From positions 1-5,663 of the forward strand of contig JAUWNF010000256.1 of assembly GCA_030612785.1 (NCBI GenBank): a stretch of 5,663 bases of DNA, in the 5' to 3' direction. Positions 1 through 5,583 of the stretch are shown here, one piece after another. Each line of letters starts with the position of its first letter. Position 1 is the stretch's first letter. The notes under the pieces are model-generated. The model did no database searches, was not told the origin of the DNA, and saw only the letters and a list, made by a program, of their open reading frames with translations. The translations under genes and the position numbers were made by a program. The DNA is from Phycisphaerales bacterium. GTDB taxonomy: Bacteria; Planctomycetota; Phycisphaerae; UBA1845.

Positions 1-1
1 G

Positions 2-145
2 GGTGGCGGCTCGTTCAGCCTTGGCCCCAACCAGACCCTTGGGGTCGGCGTGTTCTTTGAGCCGACTTCCCCCGGCACCCACACATGCACGCTCCAACTG
101 GGGACGGCATGCGGAAACCAGTATCTCACGGGCGTCGGTCAGTGA
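2..145 (+). CDS. C-terminal fragment of an Ig-like (choice-of-anchor D / ASPM-SPD-2-Hydin type) domain protein
   Basis: An open frame enters from the left edge and stops at TGA (143-145), giving 47 residues. It begins GGGSFSLGPNQTLGV, passes through FEPTSPGTHTCTLQLG and ends TACGNQYLTGVGQ. This is the closing beta-sandwich pattern of Ig-like repeats of the choice-of-anchor D / ASPM-SPD-2-Hydin group: a 'SF.L.P.QT..V.V.F.P...G' strand pair, then 'L.LG..C....LTG.G'. In bacteria such domains usually sit in tandem at the C-terminus of large secreted or surface proteins, so an extracellular or periplasmic location is inferred. Two cysteines (residues 29 and 37 of the fragment) could form a disulfide. 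The start and any signal peptide lie outside the window. It is convergent with the zinc-ribbon gene at 292-516. The domain call rests on pattern recognition over a short fragment; the function is unknown. Confidence 0.6.
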   Translation, partial: GGGSFSLGPNQTLGVGVFFEPTSPGTHTCTLQLGTACGNQYLTGVGQ

Positions 146-175
146 GCCTACTGGGCGGTGCTTGCGGCGGTGTTG

Positions 176-204
176 GCGGAATAGCGGACAGTCACTATTT
201 CCGC
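176..204. repeat. Imperfect palindrome between convergent genes
   Basis: GCGGAATAG (176-184) is mirrored by CTATTTCCGC (195-204), with one extra T as a bulge and a 10-nt loop, CGGACAGTCA. It lies in the 146-nt gap between two convergent genes. There is no T-tract, so it is not a typical intrinsic terminator. From memory, an 'ATAGTGACTGTCC'-like motif (present here on the minus strand) recurs as dispersed palindromes in several environmental genomes. That recollection is unverified. Nothing else is recognisable in 146-291. Confidence 0.4.
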
Positions 205-291
205 ACACCACTCCCGTGCGACTTAGGGGCTGCGGGTGCGTCGTCCTTCTCAGGCGACCCACCGGCAGGACCCGAAGACGCCAGCCCAGGC

Positions 292-516
292 TCAACCCAC
301 GCACCGCCCCTTTCGGCGTCTCGCGTAAGCCGGGGAGTAGGACTCGATTCGGCGCATGGCCTCGCGATCGTAGACACGCTCGCCGCACTTCGGGCACTCA
401 TGAAACTCGAGGTCGGGCACAGTGTAGGAGCGATTATGGAACTCTGCGGTCCAATTCCGTCAAACCCGCTTGATCCGGCCGCTCCCGCAGGATGGGCAAC
501 TCTTGATTTCCAGCAT
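292..516 (-). pseudogene. YgiT-type zinc-finger protein (MqsA antitoxin N-domain-like), interrupted by an in-frame TGA
   Basis: The frame from ATG (516-514) to TGA (294-292) gives 74 codons plus the stop. A GGAGG Shine-Dalgarno (528-524) sits 7 nt upstream of the ATG, which makes the start convincing. The N-terminus reads MLEIKSCPSCGSGRIKRV, with the first zinc-binding pair CPSCG. After the internal stop the same frame continues YTVPDLEFHECPKCGERVYD and then an REAMRRIE helix. CxxC...VPxLEFxECPxCGExVYDxEAMRxIE is the signature layout of YgiT-type zinc ribbons, known as antitoxin N-terminal domains or stand-alone small proteins. The frame is broken after 18 residues by TGA (462-460), where CGA (Arg), one C-to-T change away, would restore it. 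As read, only the first cysteine pair could be made. No toxin-like gene is adjacent; the upstream neighbour is the 3-hydroxybutyryl-CoA dehydrogenase, 122 nt away. It may be a true pseudogene or a base error. The family call is fairly sure; the function is unknown. Confidence 0.65.
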
Positions 517-600
517 ACGCCCGCCTCCGACCCGGTCACGGCCACGCAGCGCGGTGGCCACGGCACCCGGCGGTAGATAGTGAACGGTACCCATTCTCCC

Positions 601-621
601 CGGCCGGCGAGACGCCGGCCG
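601..621. repeat. Perfect 9-bp GC palindrome downstream of hbd
   Basis: CGGCCGGCG (601-609), loop AGA, CGCCGGCCG (613-621) form a perfect hairpin beginning 17 nt past the hbd stop codon. It lacks a T-tract on either strand, so it is not a canonical Rho-independent terminator. It could still stall polymerase or protect the 3' end of the hbd transcript. It is followed on the plus strand by GCTACCCA (621-628), an octamer that also occurs at 1611-1618 beside the central stem of the other palindromic element. It resembles dispersed REP-like palindromes of GC-rich genomes (inference). The rest of the 517-638 gap shows only the GGAGG site of the small zinc-ribbon gene. Confidence 0.6.
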
Positions 622-638
622 CTACCCAACAAGGGCCG

Positions 639-1496
639 CTATTCGTACTCGAAGAAGCCCTTCTTGGTCTTGCGCCCGAGGCGGCCGCCCTGCACCATCT
701 TACGCAGCAACGGCGACGGGCGATAACGGTCCAAGCCCAGGTCGCGGTGCAGCACTTCCATGATGTCCAGGCACACGTCCAGCCCGATCAGGTCGGCGGT
801 GTGCAGCGGGCCCATGGTGTGGGCACAGCCCAAAGTCAGCACGTTATCGATGGTCTCGGCATCGGCAATGCCTTCGTGGAAGCACTCGATGGCTTCGTTG
901 ATCAGCGGCATGAGCACGCGGTTGGACACGAAGCCGGGATAATCGTTGACCTTCAGCGGGGTCTTGCCGACGGCCTCCGCCAGGGCGCACGTGCGGGCGA
1001 CGGTATCGTCCGAGGTCTCCAGCCCAACGACCACCTCGACGAGCTTCATCACCGGTACCGGGTTGAAGAAGTGCATGCCGATGAAGCGCTTGGGGTCCTT
1101 GGTCAGCGCCGCCAACTTGGTGATGCTGATGCTGCTGGTGTTGCTGGCGAACAGCGCGTCCGCCGGCAGTATCGCGTCGATGCTCTCGAGGACCTCCTTC
1201 TTGATATCGGGCTGTTCGGTGACCGCTTCGACCACCAGTTGTGCGTCGCCGATCTCCGACAGTGATCCCATGACGGTAATGCGTTTCTGCGTGGCCTCGG
1301 CATCGGCAGCGGTGATCTTTTCTTTCTTCACCGCCTTATCGAGTAGTTTCTTAATCAGCGCCTGGGCGCTTTCGATGGCCGGCTTGTACGCATCATACAT
1401 GCGCACCTCGAACCCGGACTGGGCAAACACCTGCACGATGCCGCGCCCCATAGTCCCCGCACCAATCACCGCCACCGGTTTTGTCGTATCCGCCAT
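639..1496 (-). CDS. hbd: 3-hydroxybutyryl-CoA dehydrogenase (NAD-dependent)
   Basis: This 285-aa cytoplasmic enzyme oxidises L-3-hydroxyacyl-CoA to 3-ketoacyl-CoA with NAD+, or the reverse in butyrate-type synthesis. The length is typical of the single-function bacterial family (about 280-290 aa). The N-terminal Rossmann domain has GAGTMG at 12-17 and, at the end of the second strand, Asp35, which favours NAD over NADP. SNTSS (118-122) supplies the substrate-contacting serine. HFFNPVPVMKLVEV (142-155) carries the catalytic His142-Glu154 pair. NDYPGFVSNR (184-193) includes the conserved Asn192. The helical C-terminal domain contains MGPLHTADLIGLD (228-240) and ends GRLGRKTKKGFFEYE. One oddity is Thr where most homologues have Pro in the 'HPMGPL' segment. 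The ATG is supported by GAGGGAG (1512-1506), 9 nt upstream. The stop is TAG. It lies 243 nt beyond the broken acyl-CoA dehydrogenase, with hairpins between, so co-transcription is uncertain. The alternative names paaH and fadB2 cover the same family; the pathway direction cannot be decided here. Confidence 0.95.
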   Translation of the reverse strand: MADTTKPVAVIGAGTMGRGIVQVFAQSGFEVRMYDAYKPAIESAQALIKKLLDKAVKKEKITAADAEATQKRITVMGSLSEIGDAQLVVEAVTEQPDIKKEVLESIDAILPADALFASNTSSISITKLAALTKDPKRFIGMHFFNPVPVMKLVEVVVGLETSDDTVARTCALAEAVGKTPLKVNDYPGFVSNRVLMPLINEAIECFHEGIADAETIDNVLTLGCAHTMGPLHTADLIGLDVCLDIMEVLHRDLGLDRYRPSPLLRKMVQGGRLGRKTKKGFFEYE

Positions 1497-1577
1497 GTGA
1501 ATAAACTCCCTCGATTGTACCGATCTGGTTTTCTAATCCATCGATTCCACACCGTAGCGTCAGGTGTATTCTCCGTC

Positions 1578-1668
1578 GCCCCCGTTGGGGGCTCGCAATT
1601 GTGATGCCAAGCTACCCAGGGCTCGCTGCGCTCGCCCTGGGCTTTATTCCATCACCCCTTTCAGGGGT
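1578..1668. repeat. Triple-hairpin intergenic element
   Basis: Three separate inverted repeats are packed into 91 nt: GCCCCC-GTT-GGGGGC (1578-1592), CCCAGGGC with an 11-nt loop and GCCCTGGG (1615-1641), and ACCCCT-TTC-AGGGGT (1654-1668). Together they fill the middle of the 243-nt gap between the acyl-CoA dehydrogenase stop (1740) and the hbd start (1496). None is followed by a T-tract, so they are not plain terminators. The plus strand is open across the element, but the translation is arginine/proline-rich and resembles no family, so I read it as non-coding. From memory, very similar 'GCCCAGGGCGAGCGCAGC' strings recur between genes in planctomycete-like genomes, which suggests a dispersed structured repeat (unverified). 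The remainder of 1497-1739 shows only the hbd ribosome binding site. Confidence 0.55.
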
Positions 1669-1739
1669 TCGAGCATCAGTGCATGTAATCACAAAGAGCC
1701 ATCGTCGTGTATTCGATTCTCAGGCACTCAATATGGCTG

Positions 1740-2909
1740 CTATATCGGCGCTCTCCAGTTTTGCTCGAAGGCCTTCATGACGCCGCGGGCGATCACCAGG
1801 CGATGAATCTCGCTGGTGCCCTCGTAGATTTCCGTGATCCGCGCATCGCGGAGCAGACGCTCCGCGGGATATTTTTTGAATTATACGTAGACAACGTAGA
1901 TCTTCACGCAATCGTGGGCCGCACGATTGGCCGTCTCCGACGCGAACAACTTGGCCATGGCACCTTCGTACTCGTGTGGCTTGTTGTGGTCCTTCAGCCA
2001 AGCCGCCCGGTAGGTCAGATGGCGCGAGGCCGCAATGGCGGTGGCCATGTCGGATATCATGGCCTGAATGGCCTGGAAGCTGCCGATGGGGCGCCCGAAC
2101 TGCTTGCGTTCGGCCGCGTACTGCACCGATTCGCGCAGGCAGGCTTCGGCGATGCCTAATGCCTGGGCGGCGATGCCGATCCGCCCGCCGTCCAGGGTGG
2201 TCAGCGCCACCCGCAACCCGCGACCGCGATCCCCGAGCAAGTTCTCCTTGGGAATCACGCAGTCCTCGAACACGAACTCGGCGGTGGAGGTACTGCAAAT
2301 GCCCAGCTTCTCTTCCAACTTAGCCACCTTGAGCCCCGGGGTTGGCTGCTCCACGATGAAGGCGCTCAAACGGTGCCGCTTGTCATCCGGGTCGGTCACC
2401 GCGATGAGGCAGATCACACCGGCTTCGGCTCCGTTGGTGGTGAATATCTTGGTTCCGTCGATGTGCCAGCCGTCGTCCTTTTTGACGGCCATACACCGCG
2501 CCGCCCCCGCGTCACTCCCGCTGCCCGGCTCGGTGAGGGCCAGGCAGCCGACGGTCTCACCACTGGCCAACCGCGGCAGATACTTGGCCTTTTGCTCCTC
2601 GGTCCCGAATATCGTGATGGGATCGACGCACAGCGAGCCGTGCGCGCTAATGTGCACGCCCGTGGAGGCGCACTGCTTGGACAACTCCTCCACCACGATG
2701 GTCGAGGCGATGCACCCCATTCCCGAGCCACCATACTGCTCGGGGATGGTAATTCCGTACAGCCCCATGTCAGCCAGTTCTTTGCGCAGCTCATCCGGCA
2801 TGTGGTGCTCGGCGTCGCGCTGCGCCGCCCCCGGAGCGATCGCCCGCGTGGCAAAGTCCCGCACCGACTGCTGCAACACCGCATGGTCTTCGTCAAACTC
2901 GTAATCCAT
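1740..2909 (-). pseudogene. Acyl-CoA dehydrogenase (short-chain / butyryl-CoA dehydrogenase-like), with a premature TAA and damaged FAD motif
   Basis: The full frame from ATG (2909) to TAG (1742-1740) spans 389 codons, close to the usual ~380 aa of FAD-dependent acyl-CoA dehydrogenases, which make trans-2-enoyl-CoA and pass electrons to ETF. The N-terminal helical domain starts MDYEFDEDHAVLQQSVRDFA. The family signature ALTEPGSGSDAGA is at 124-136, TKIFTTNG at 153-160 and RKQFGRPIGSFQAIQ at 268-282. The frame is broken at codon 343 by TAA (1883-1881). Just before it, the FAD-contacting IYGGYGY reads IYVVYV-stop: three Gly-to-Val changes plus the nonsense change. Beyond the stop the same frame continues perfectly with FKKYPAERLLRDARI, then the catalytic loop YEGTSEIHR (Glu at codon 363) and VIARGVMKAFEQNW. 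The truncated 342-aa product would therefore lack the catalytic Glu. GGAG (2921-2918) lies 8 nt before the ATG, and the gene follows the upstream acyl-CoA dehydrogenase by 18 nt, so the two are co-transcribed. Either a recent pseudogene or a local consensus error. Confidence 0.85.
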
Positions 2910-2927
2910 GGTACTTGCTCCGGGGGT

Positions 2928-4100
2928 TTACTTGGGCAGGTCCAGAAGCTGTCGCGCGATCACCAGACGTTGGATCTCGCTGGAGCCCTCGCCGATCTCG
3001 CAGAGCTGCGCGTCGCGCATGAGGCGCTCGACCGGCATGTCCTTCAAGTATCCGTACCCGCCGTGAATCTGGATCGCGTCCAGGCATACGCGGGTGGCCA
3101 TTTCCGAGGCGTAGAGCTTGCCCATGGCCGATTCGAGGTTGCTGCTCTTGCCGGAATCCTGCAGTATCGCCGACTTGCGCACCAGCAACCGGGCGGCGTC
3201 GATCTGTGTGGCCATGTCCGCCAGCTTGAACTGGATGGCCTGCATCTTGGCCAGCGGCTTGCCGAATTGCTCCCGCTCCGTGGCATACCGCACGGACTCC
3301 TCAAAAGCACCCCGGGCCAGCCCAACCGACAAGGACCCAATGGTGATACGTCCACGCTCCAAAACCCGCATGACGTCATAGAAGCCTTTGTGCAGTTCGC
3401 CGCAAAGGTTCTCGCGCGGAACGCGAACATCCTCCAGCGTAACTGGGACCGTGTCGCTGGCCCGCACACCCATCTTGTCCTCTTTGGGACCGATCTCCAG
3501 ACCCGCCGTGTCGCGCTCCACGATAAACGAACTGATCCCCTTGGCTTTGGACGCCTCCGGGTCCGTACGCGCGTGCACGATATAGACCCCCGCCCTGGAG
3601 CCGTTGGTCACAAACACCTTGGAGCCGTTAATCACCCAGGTGTCACCATCGAGGACCGCCCTGGTCTTGAGCGCCGCCGCATCACTGCCGGAACCCGGCT
3701 CCGTCAGGCACCAAGAACCCAGCATCTCCCCGCGGGCCAGGGGCGGGAGGTATTTCTTCTTCTGCGCGTCGTTGGCACCGACCATAAGATGGGCACAGCA
3801 TAGCCCGTTGTGGGCCGAGACCATCAACGCTGTGCCGCCACACTGGCGGGCCAGTTCCTCGATGATGACGGACATGCCCAGGTAACCGATGCCGGCCCCA
3901 CCCAACTCCGGCGGCACGCGCACGCCCAAGAATCCTAATTCCCCCAGCTCCTTGACTACCTCCAGGGGGATTTCGCCCGTGCGGTCCCACTCGCGGGCGT
4001 TGGGGCCGATGCGTTCAGCCGCGAATTTCCGGGCCATGTCCCGCAGCATGACCATTTCTTCGGGAAGTTCGTAATCCATCGTATTCGCCATAATCACCAT
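2928..4100 (-). CDS. Acyl-CoA dehydrogenase
   Basis: This 390-aa FAD flavoenzyme of the acyl-CoA dehydrogenase family is intact. With numbering from the ATG at 4100, it has CLTEPGSGSDAAA at 131-143 (FAD/substrate signature), SKVFVTNG at 160-167, REQFGKPLAKMQAIQ at 276-290, the FAD-contacting QIHGGYGY at 344-351, and catalytic Glu371 in IGEGSSEIQRLVIAR. The catalytic loop is GEGSSEI rather than the YEGTSEI of its two neighbours. It also has LERGRI (248-252 region) where they have LDGGR, so it is a distinct subfamily, perhaps with another chain-length or branched substrate. The start is not certain: AAGAGG lies 4 nt before ATG 4100, further in-frame ATGs are at 4091 and 4079, and the last gives MDYEL, which aligns with the MDYEF start of the downstream paralogue. 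An open frame further upstream (to 4232) overlaps the preceding gene and looks non-coding. It forms a two-gene unit with the damaged paralogue 18 nt downstream. The exact substrate is not determinable. Confidence 0.92.
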   Translation of the reverse strand: MVIMANTMDYELPEEMVMLRDMARKFAAERIGPNAREWDRTGEIPLEVVKELGELGFLGVRVPPELGGAGIGYLGMSVIIEELARQCGGTALMVSAHNGLCCAHLMVGANDAQKKKYLPPLARGEMLGSWCLTEPGSGSDAAALKTRAVLDGDTWVINGSKVFVTNGSRAGVYIVHARTDPEASKAKGISSFIVERDTAGLEIGPKEDKMGVRASDTVPVTLEDVRVPRENLCGELHKGFYDVMRVLERGRITIGSLSVGLARGAFEESVRYATEREQFGKPLAKMQAIQFKLADMATQIDAARLLVRKSAILQDSGKSSNLESAMGKLYASEMATRVCLDAIQIHGGYGYLKDMPVERLMRDAQLCEIGEGSSEIQRLVIARQLLDLPK

Positions 4101-4154
4101 AAAGCCTCTTACTGGGTTGGGAGGTGAAGCGGGTTGCCGCCGTGACCAGTCCCT

Positions 4155-4183
4155 ATGATAGCCGTTTCGCACAGCCCCGTCAT
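4155..4183 (-). promoter_or_regulatory. Candidate sigma70-type promoter for the 2928-4100 acyl-CoA dehydrogenase
   Basis: On the minus strand, ATGACG (4183-4178, 4 of 6 to TTGACA) and TATCAT (4160-4155, 5 of 6 to TATAAT) are separated by 17 bp. Transcription would begin near 4148, about 48 nt before the ATG at 4100. The site lies wholly within the 106-nt gap between two acyl-CoA dehydrogenase genes, so the second gene could be expressed independently of the first. It is a motif match only. Confidence 0.35.
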
Positions 4184-4206
4184 CCCCGCCGGCGGAGCCA
4201 CCCTCA

Positions 4207-5346
4207 TCACTGCCTGAGAACCGACCGGGCAATCACGATACGCTGAATCTCGCTGGTGCCTTCGTAAATGGTTGTGACCCGTGCATCGCGGTACAACTGT
4301 TCCACGCGGTATTCGTGTACGTAGCCCGAACCGCCGTGAACCTGCACCGCGCGGTAGGCGATTCGATTGGCCGCCTCCGAGGCGAACAGCTTGGCCTGGG
4401 CACTCGCCGCCGGGCTGGTCTTGCCCGCGTCGATGTATCGAGCCGCCCGCAGGATCAACTCCTTGGCCGCCGCCAACTCCACCGCGCTATCCGCGATCAT
4501 CGTCTGAATTGCCTGAAACCGCCCGATGAGCTGCCCGAACTGCTTGCGCTCGCGAGCGTAGGACACCATTTCGTCCAGACACGCTTCGGCGATCCCGGTC
4601 GCCTGGGCGGCGATCCCCAGTCGCCCACCGTCCAGCCCGGACATGAACACCTGCATGGCCTTGCCTTCCGGGCCCACCAGGTGATTGTCGGGGCAGAAGA
4701 CCTCGTCGTAGGAGATTACCGCCGTCTCGCTACCGCGGATGCCCATCTTGCCGTGCATGGGGGCACGTTCCAGTCCCGGCGCATCGCCGGGCACCAAAAA
4801 CGCGCTGAACACCTTCCCCTCCGACTTCGGCGCCGTCCGGGCCATGGTCAGGAACCACGAGCCGGTTAGCCCGTTGGTGATCCACATCTTCTCGCCGCTG
4901 ATCTTCCACCCGCCAGCGACTTTCTCAGTCTTGGTGGTACTGGAGGCCGGATCGCTGCCCGCGCCGGCCTCCGAAACCGCAAAGGCGGCGAACGACTCCG
5001 TACCGCCCCAGCGGCCAAGCCACTCGGAACGCTTCGGCTCCTGGGCCCAAACCGCCAGGATGTTGCCCACCATGTTGTGCACCGAGAGGGTCACCGCCGT
5101 GGATGGTGACGCGTAGGCGATCTCGTGCAGGATTCGGACGTAAGTTTCGTAACTACAGCCCAATCCGCCGAGTTCCTGCGGAATGCAGATGTTCAAAAAA
5201 CCCATCTCCGCCAGGGCGGGAAGCACCTCGGCAACCGTCTCATCCGTCTCATCCCACCGGCGGTCGCGTTCGAGCAGTTCGCTCCGCGCGAAATCGCGAG
5301 CCCCTCCAACGAGCAGGGCCTGTCCTTCATCTAGTCCAACGTCCAC
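4207..5346 (-). CDS. Acyl-CoA dehydrogenase (GTG start)
   Basis: This intact 379-aa FAD-dependent acyl-CoA dehydrogenase has the standard length. The N-terminal helical domain begins VDVGLDEGQALLVGGARDFA (first residue made as Met). FAVSEAGAGSDPASS (122-136) replaces the usual 'LTEPGAGSD' with VSEAGAGSD. EKMWITNG is at 152-159 and MSGLDGGRLGIAAQATG at 235-251. RKQFGQLIGRFQAIQ is at 267-281, the FAD-contacting VHGGSGYVHEY at 336-346, and catalytic Glu362 in YEGTSEIQRIVIARSVL. The GTG at 5346 is chosen because no in-frame ATG, GTG or TTG occurs upstream before 5397, ACGAG (5356-5352) and GGAG (5360-5357) lie 5 and 10 nt before it, and it gives the usual spacing to ARDFA. An ATG at 5362 is out of frame. 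It stops at TGA. It is the first gene of the acyl-CoA dehydrogenase run and has its own strong promoter. The broad family is short/branched-chain-like; the substrate is unknown. Confidence 0.93.
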   Translation of the reverse strand: MDVGLDEGQALLVGGARDFARSELLERDRRWDETDETVAEVLPALAEMGFLNICIPQELGGLGCSYETYVRILHEIAYASPSTAVTLSVHNMVGNILAVWAQEPKRSEWLGRWGGTESFAAFAVSEAGAGSDPASSTTKTEKVAGGWKISGEKMWITNGLTGSWFLTMARTAPKSEGKVFSAFLVPGDAPGLERAPMHGKMGIRGSETAVISYDEVFCPDNHLVGPEGKAMQVFMSGLDGGRLGIAAQATGIAEACLDEMVSYARERKQFGQLIGRFQAIQTMIADSAVELAAAKELILRAARYIDAGKTSPAASAQAKLFASEAANRIAYRAVQVHGGSGYVHEYRVEQLYRDARVTTIYEGTSEIQRIVIARSVLRQ

Positions 5347-5386
5347 CTGGTCTCGTCTCCATACGGATGCAGATGTTCGGGAGCGG

Positions 5387-5414
5387 ATTATAGCAGTACG
5401 CCCGTCGAGGCCAA
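5387..5414 (-). promoter_or_regulatory. Extended -10 promoter for the first acyl-CoA dehydrogenase
   Basis: The minus strand reads TGCTATAAT (5395-5387): a perfect TATAAT with the TG of an extended -10. TTGGCC (5414-5409, 4 of 6 to TTGACA) lies 16 bp upstream of the hexamer. The predicted start is near 5380, leaving a leader of about 34 nt before the GTG at 5346. The site occupies the 72-nt gap just after the stop codon of the upstream same-strand gene, in otherwise GC-rich sequence. Confidence 0.6.
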
Positions 5415-5418
5415 GTCC

Positions 5419-5583
5419 CTACTCCGGTTGAGTAGCGGCCGGGGCGCTTGTTGGGGCGGATGCTTTCCGCGAACCGGACCAGAGTAGGATCGACACCAGT
5501 AGAGTGGCCAGGGCAACAATCACGCCGAGCGCGGACCAGAACACGCGGCGTTCCTGCAACTTGACTTGGCGCTCAGCCGCCGC
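5419..5583 (-). CDS. C-terminal fragment of an unknown single-pass membrane protein
   Basis: The frame closes at TAG (5421-5419). The last 54 codons read AAAERQVKLQERRVF, then a hydrophobic stretch WSALGVIVALATLLVSILLW (one membrane helix), then SGSRKASAPTSAPAATQPE. A basic, charged segment (RQVKLQERR) before the helix and a short Ala/Pro/Thr tail suggest a tail-anchored or near-C-terminal single-pass protein, with the basic side likely cytoplasmic by the positive-inside rule. Upstream the frame stays open to the window edge but enters a C-run (poly-G on the plus strand) that would encode mainly proline. That part cannot be trusted, so I end the supported region at 5583. The family is not recognised. 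It ends 72 nt before the GTG of the acyl-CoA dehydrogenase, which has its own promoter, so no functional link is implied. Confidence 0.6.
   Translation of the reverse strand, partial: AAAERQVKLQERRVFWSALGVIVALATLLVSILLWSGSRKASAPTSAPAATQPE

Noticed and set aside
458..466. A release-factor-2-like programmed +1 frameshift at GTT TGA C in the zinc-ribbon gene
   Set aside because: The conserved downstream segment (ECPKCGERVYD) is in the original frame, not the +1 frame, so a shift would lose it rather than recover it. Selenocysteine is also unlikely, because the position fits Arg and no suitable stem-loop is evident. TGA acts as a normal stop at 4207 and at 143.
195..632. A 145-codon minus-strand frame overlapping the zinc-ribbon gene
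   Set aside because: It is a shadow frame, low in complexity (Ala/Ser/Pro/Gly), and the overlapping frame has the zinc-ribbon motifs and a GGAGG site.
1514..1519. TACAAT on the minus strand as a -10 box for hbd
   Set aside because: It is immediately followed by the ribosome binding site, so transcription would start on or inside GAGGGAG. No good -35 lies at 16-18 bp.
1578..1668. A CRISPR array
   Set aside because: The three hairpins differ from each other and there are no identical direct repeats with regular spacers.
1564..1806. An 80-codon plus-strand open frame over the triple-hairpin element
   Set aside because: It is Arg/Pro/Cys-rich, spans three inverted repeats and then the antisense of a real gene end, and has no ribosome binding site that I can support. 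It reads as a translated repeat.
4101..4232. An N-terminal extension of the second acyl-CoA dehydrogenase starting at 4232
   Set aside because: The extra residues are Gly/Arg/Ser-rich with no family resemblance, overlap the end of the preceding gene and contain the candidate promoter. The family normally begins within about 20 residues of the ARKFA helix.
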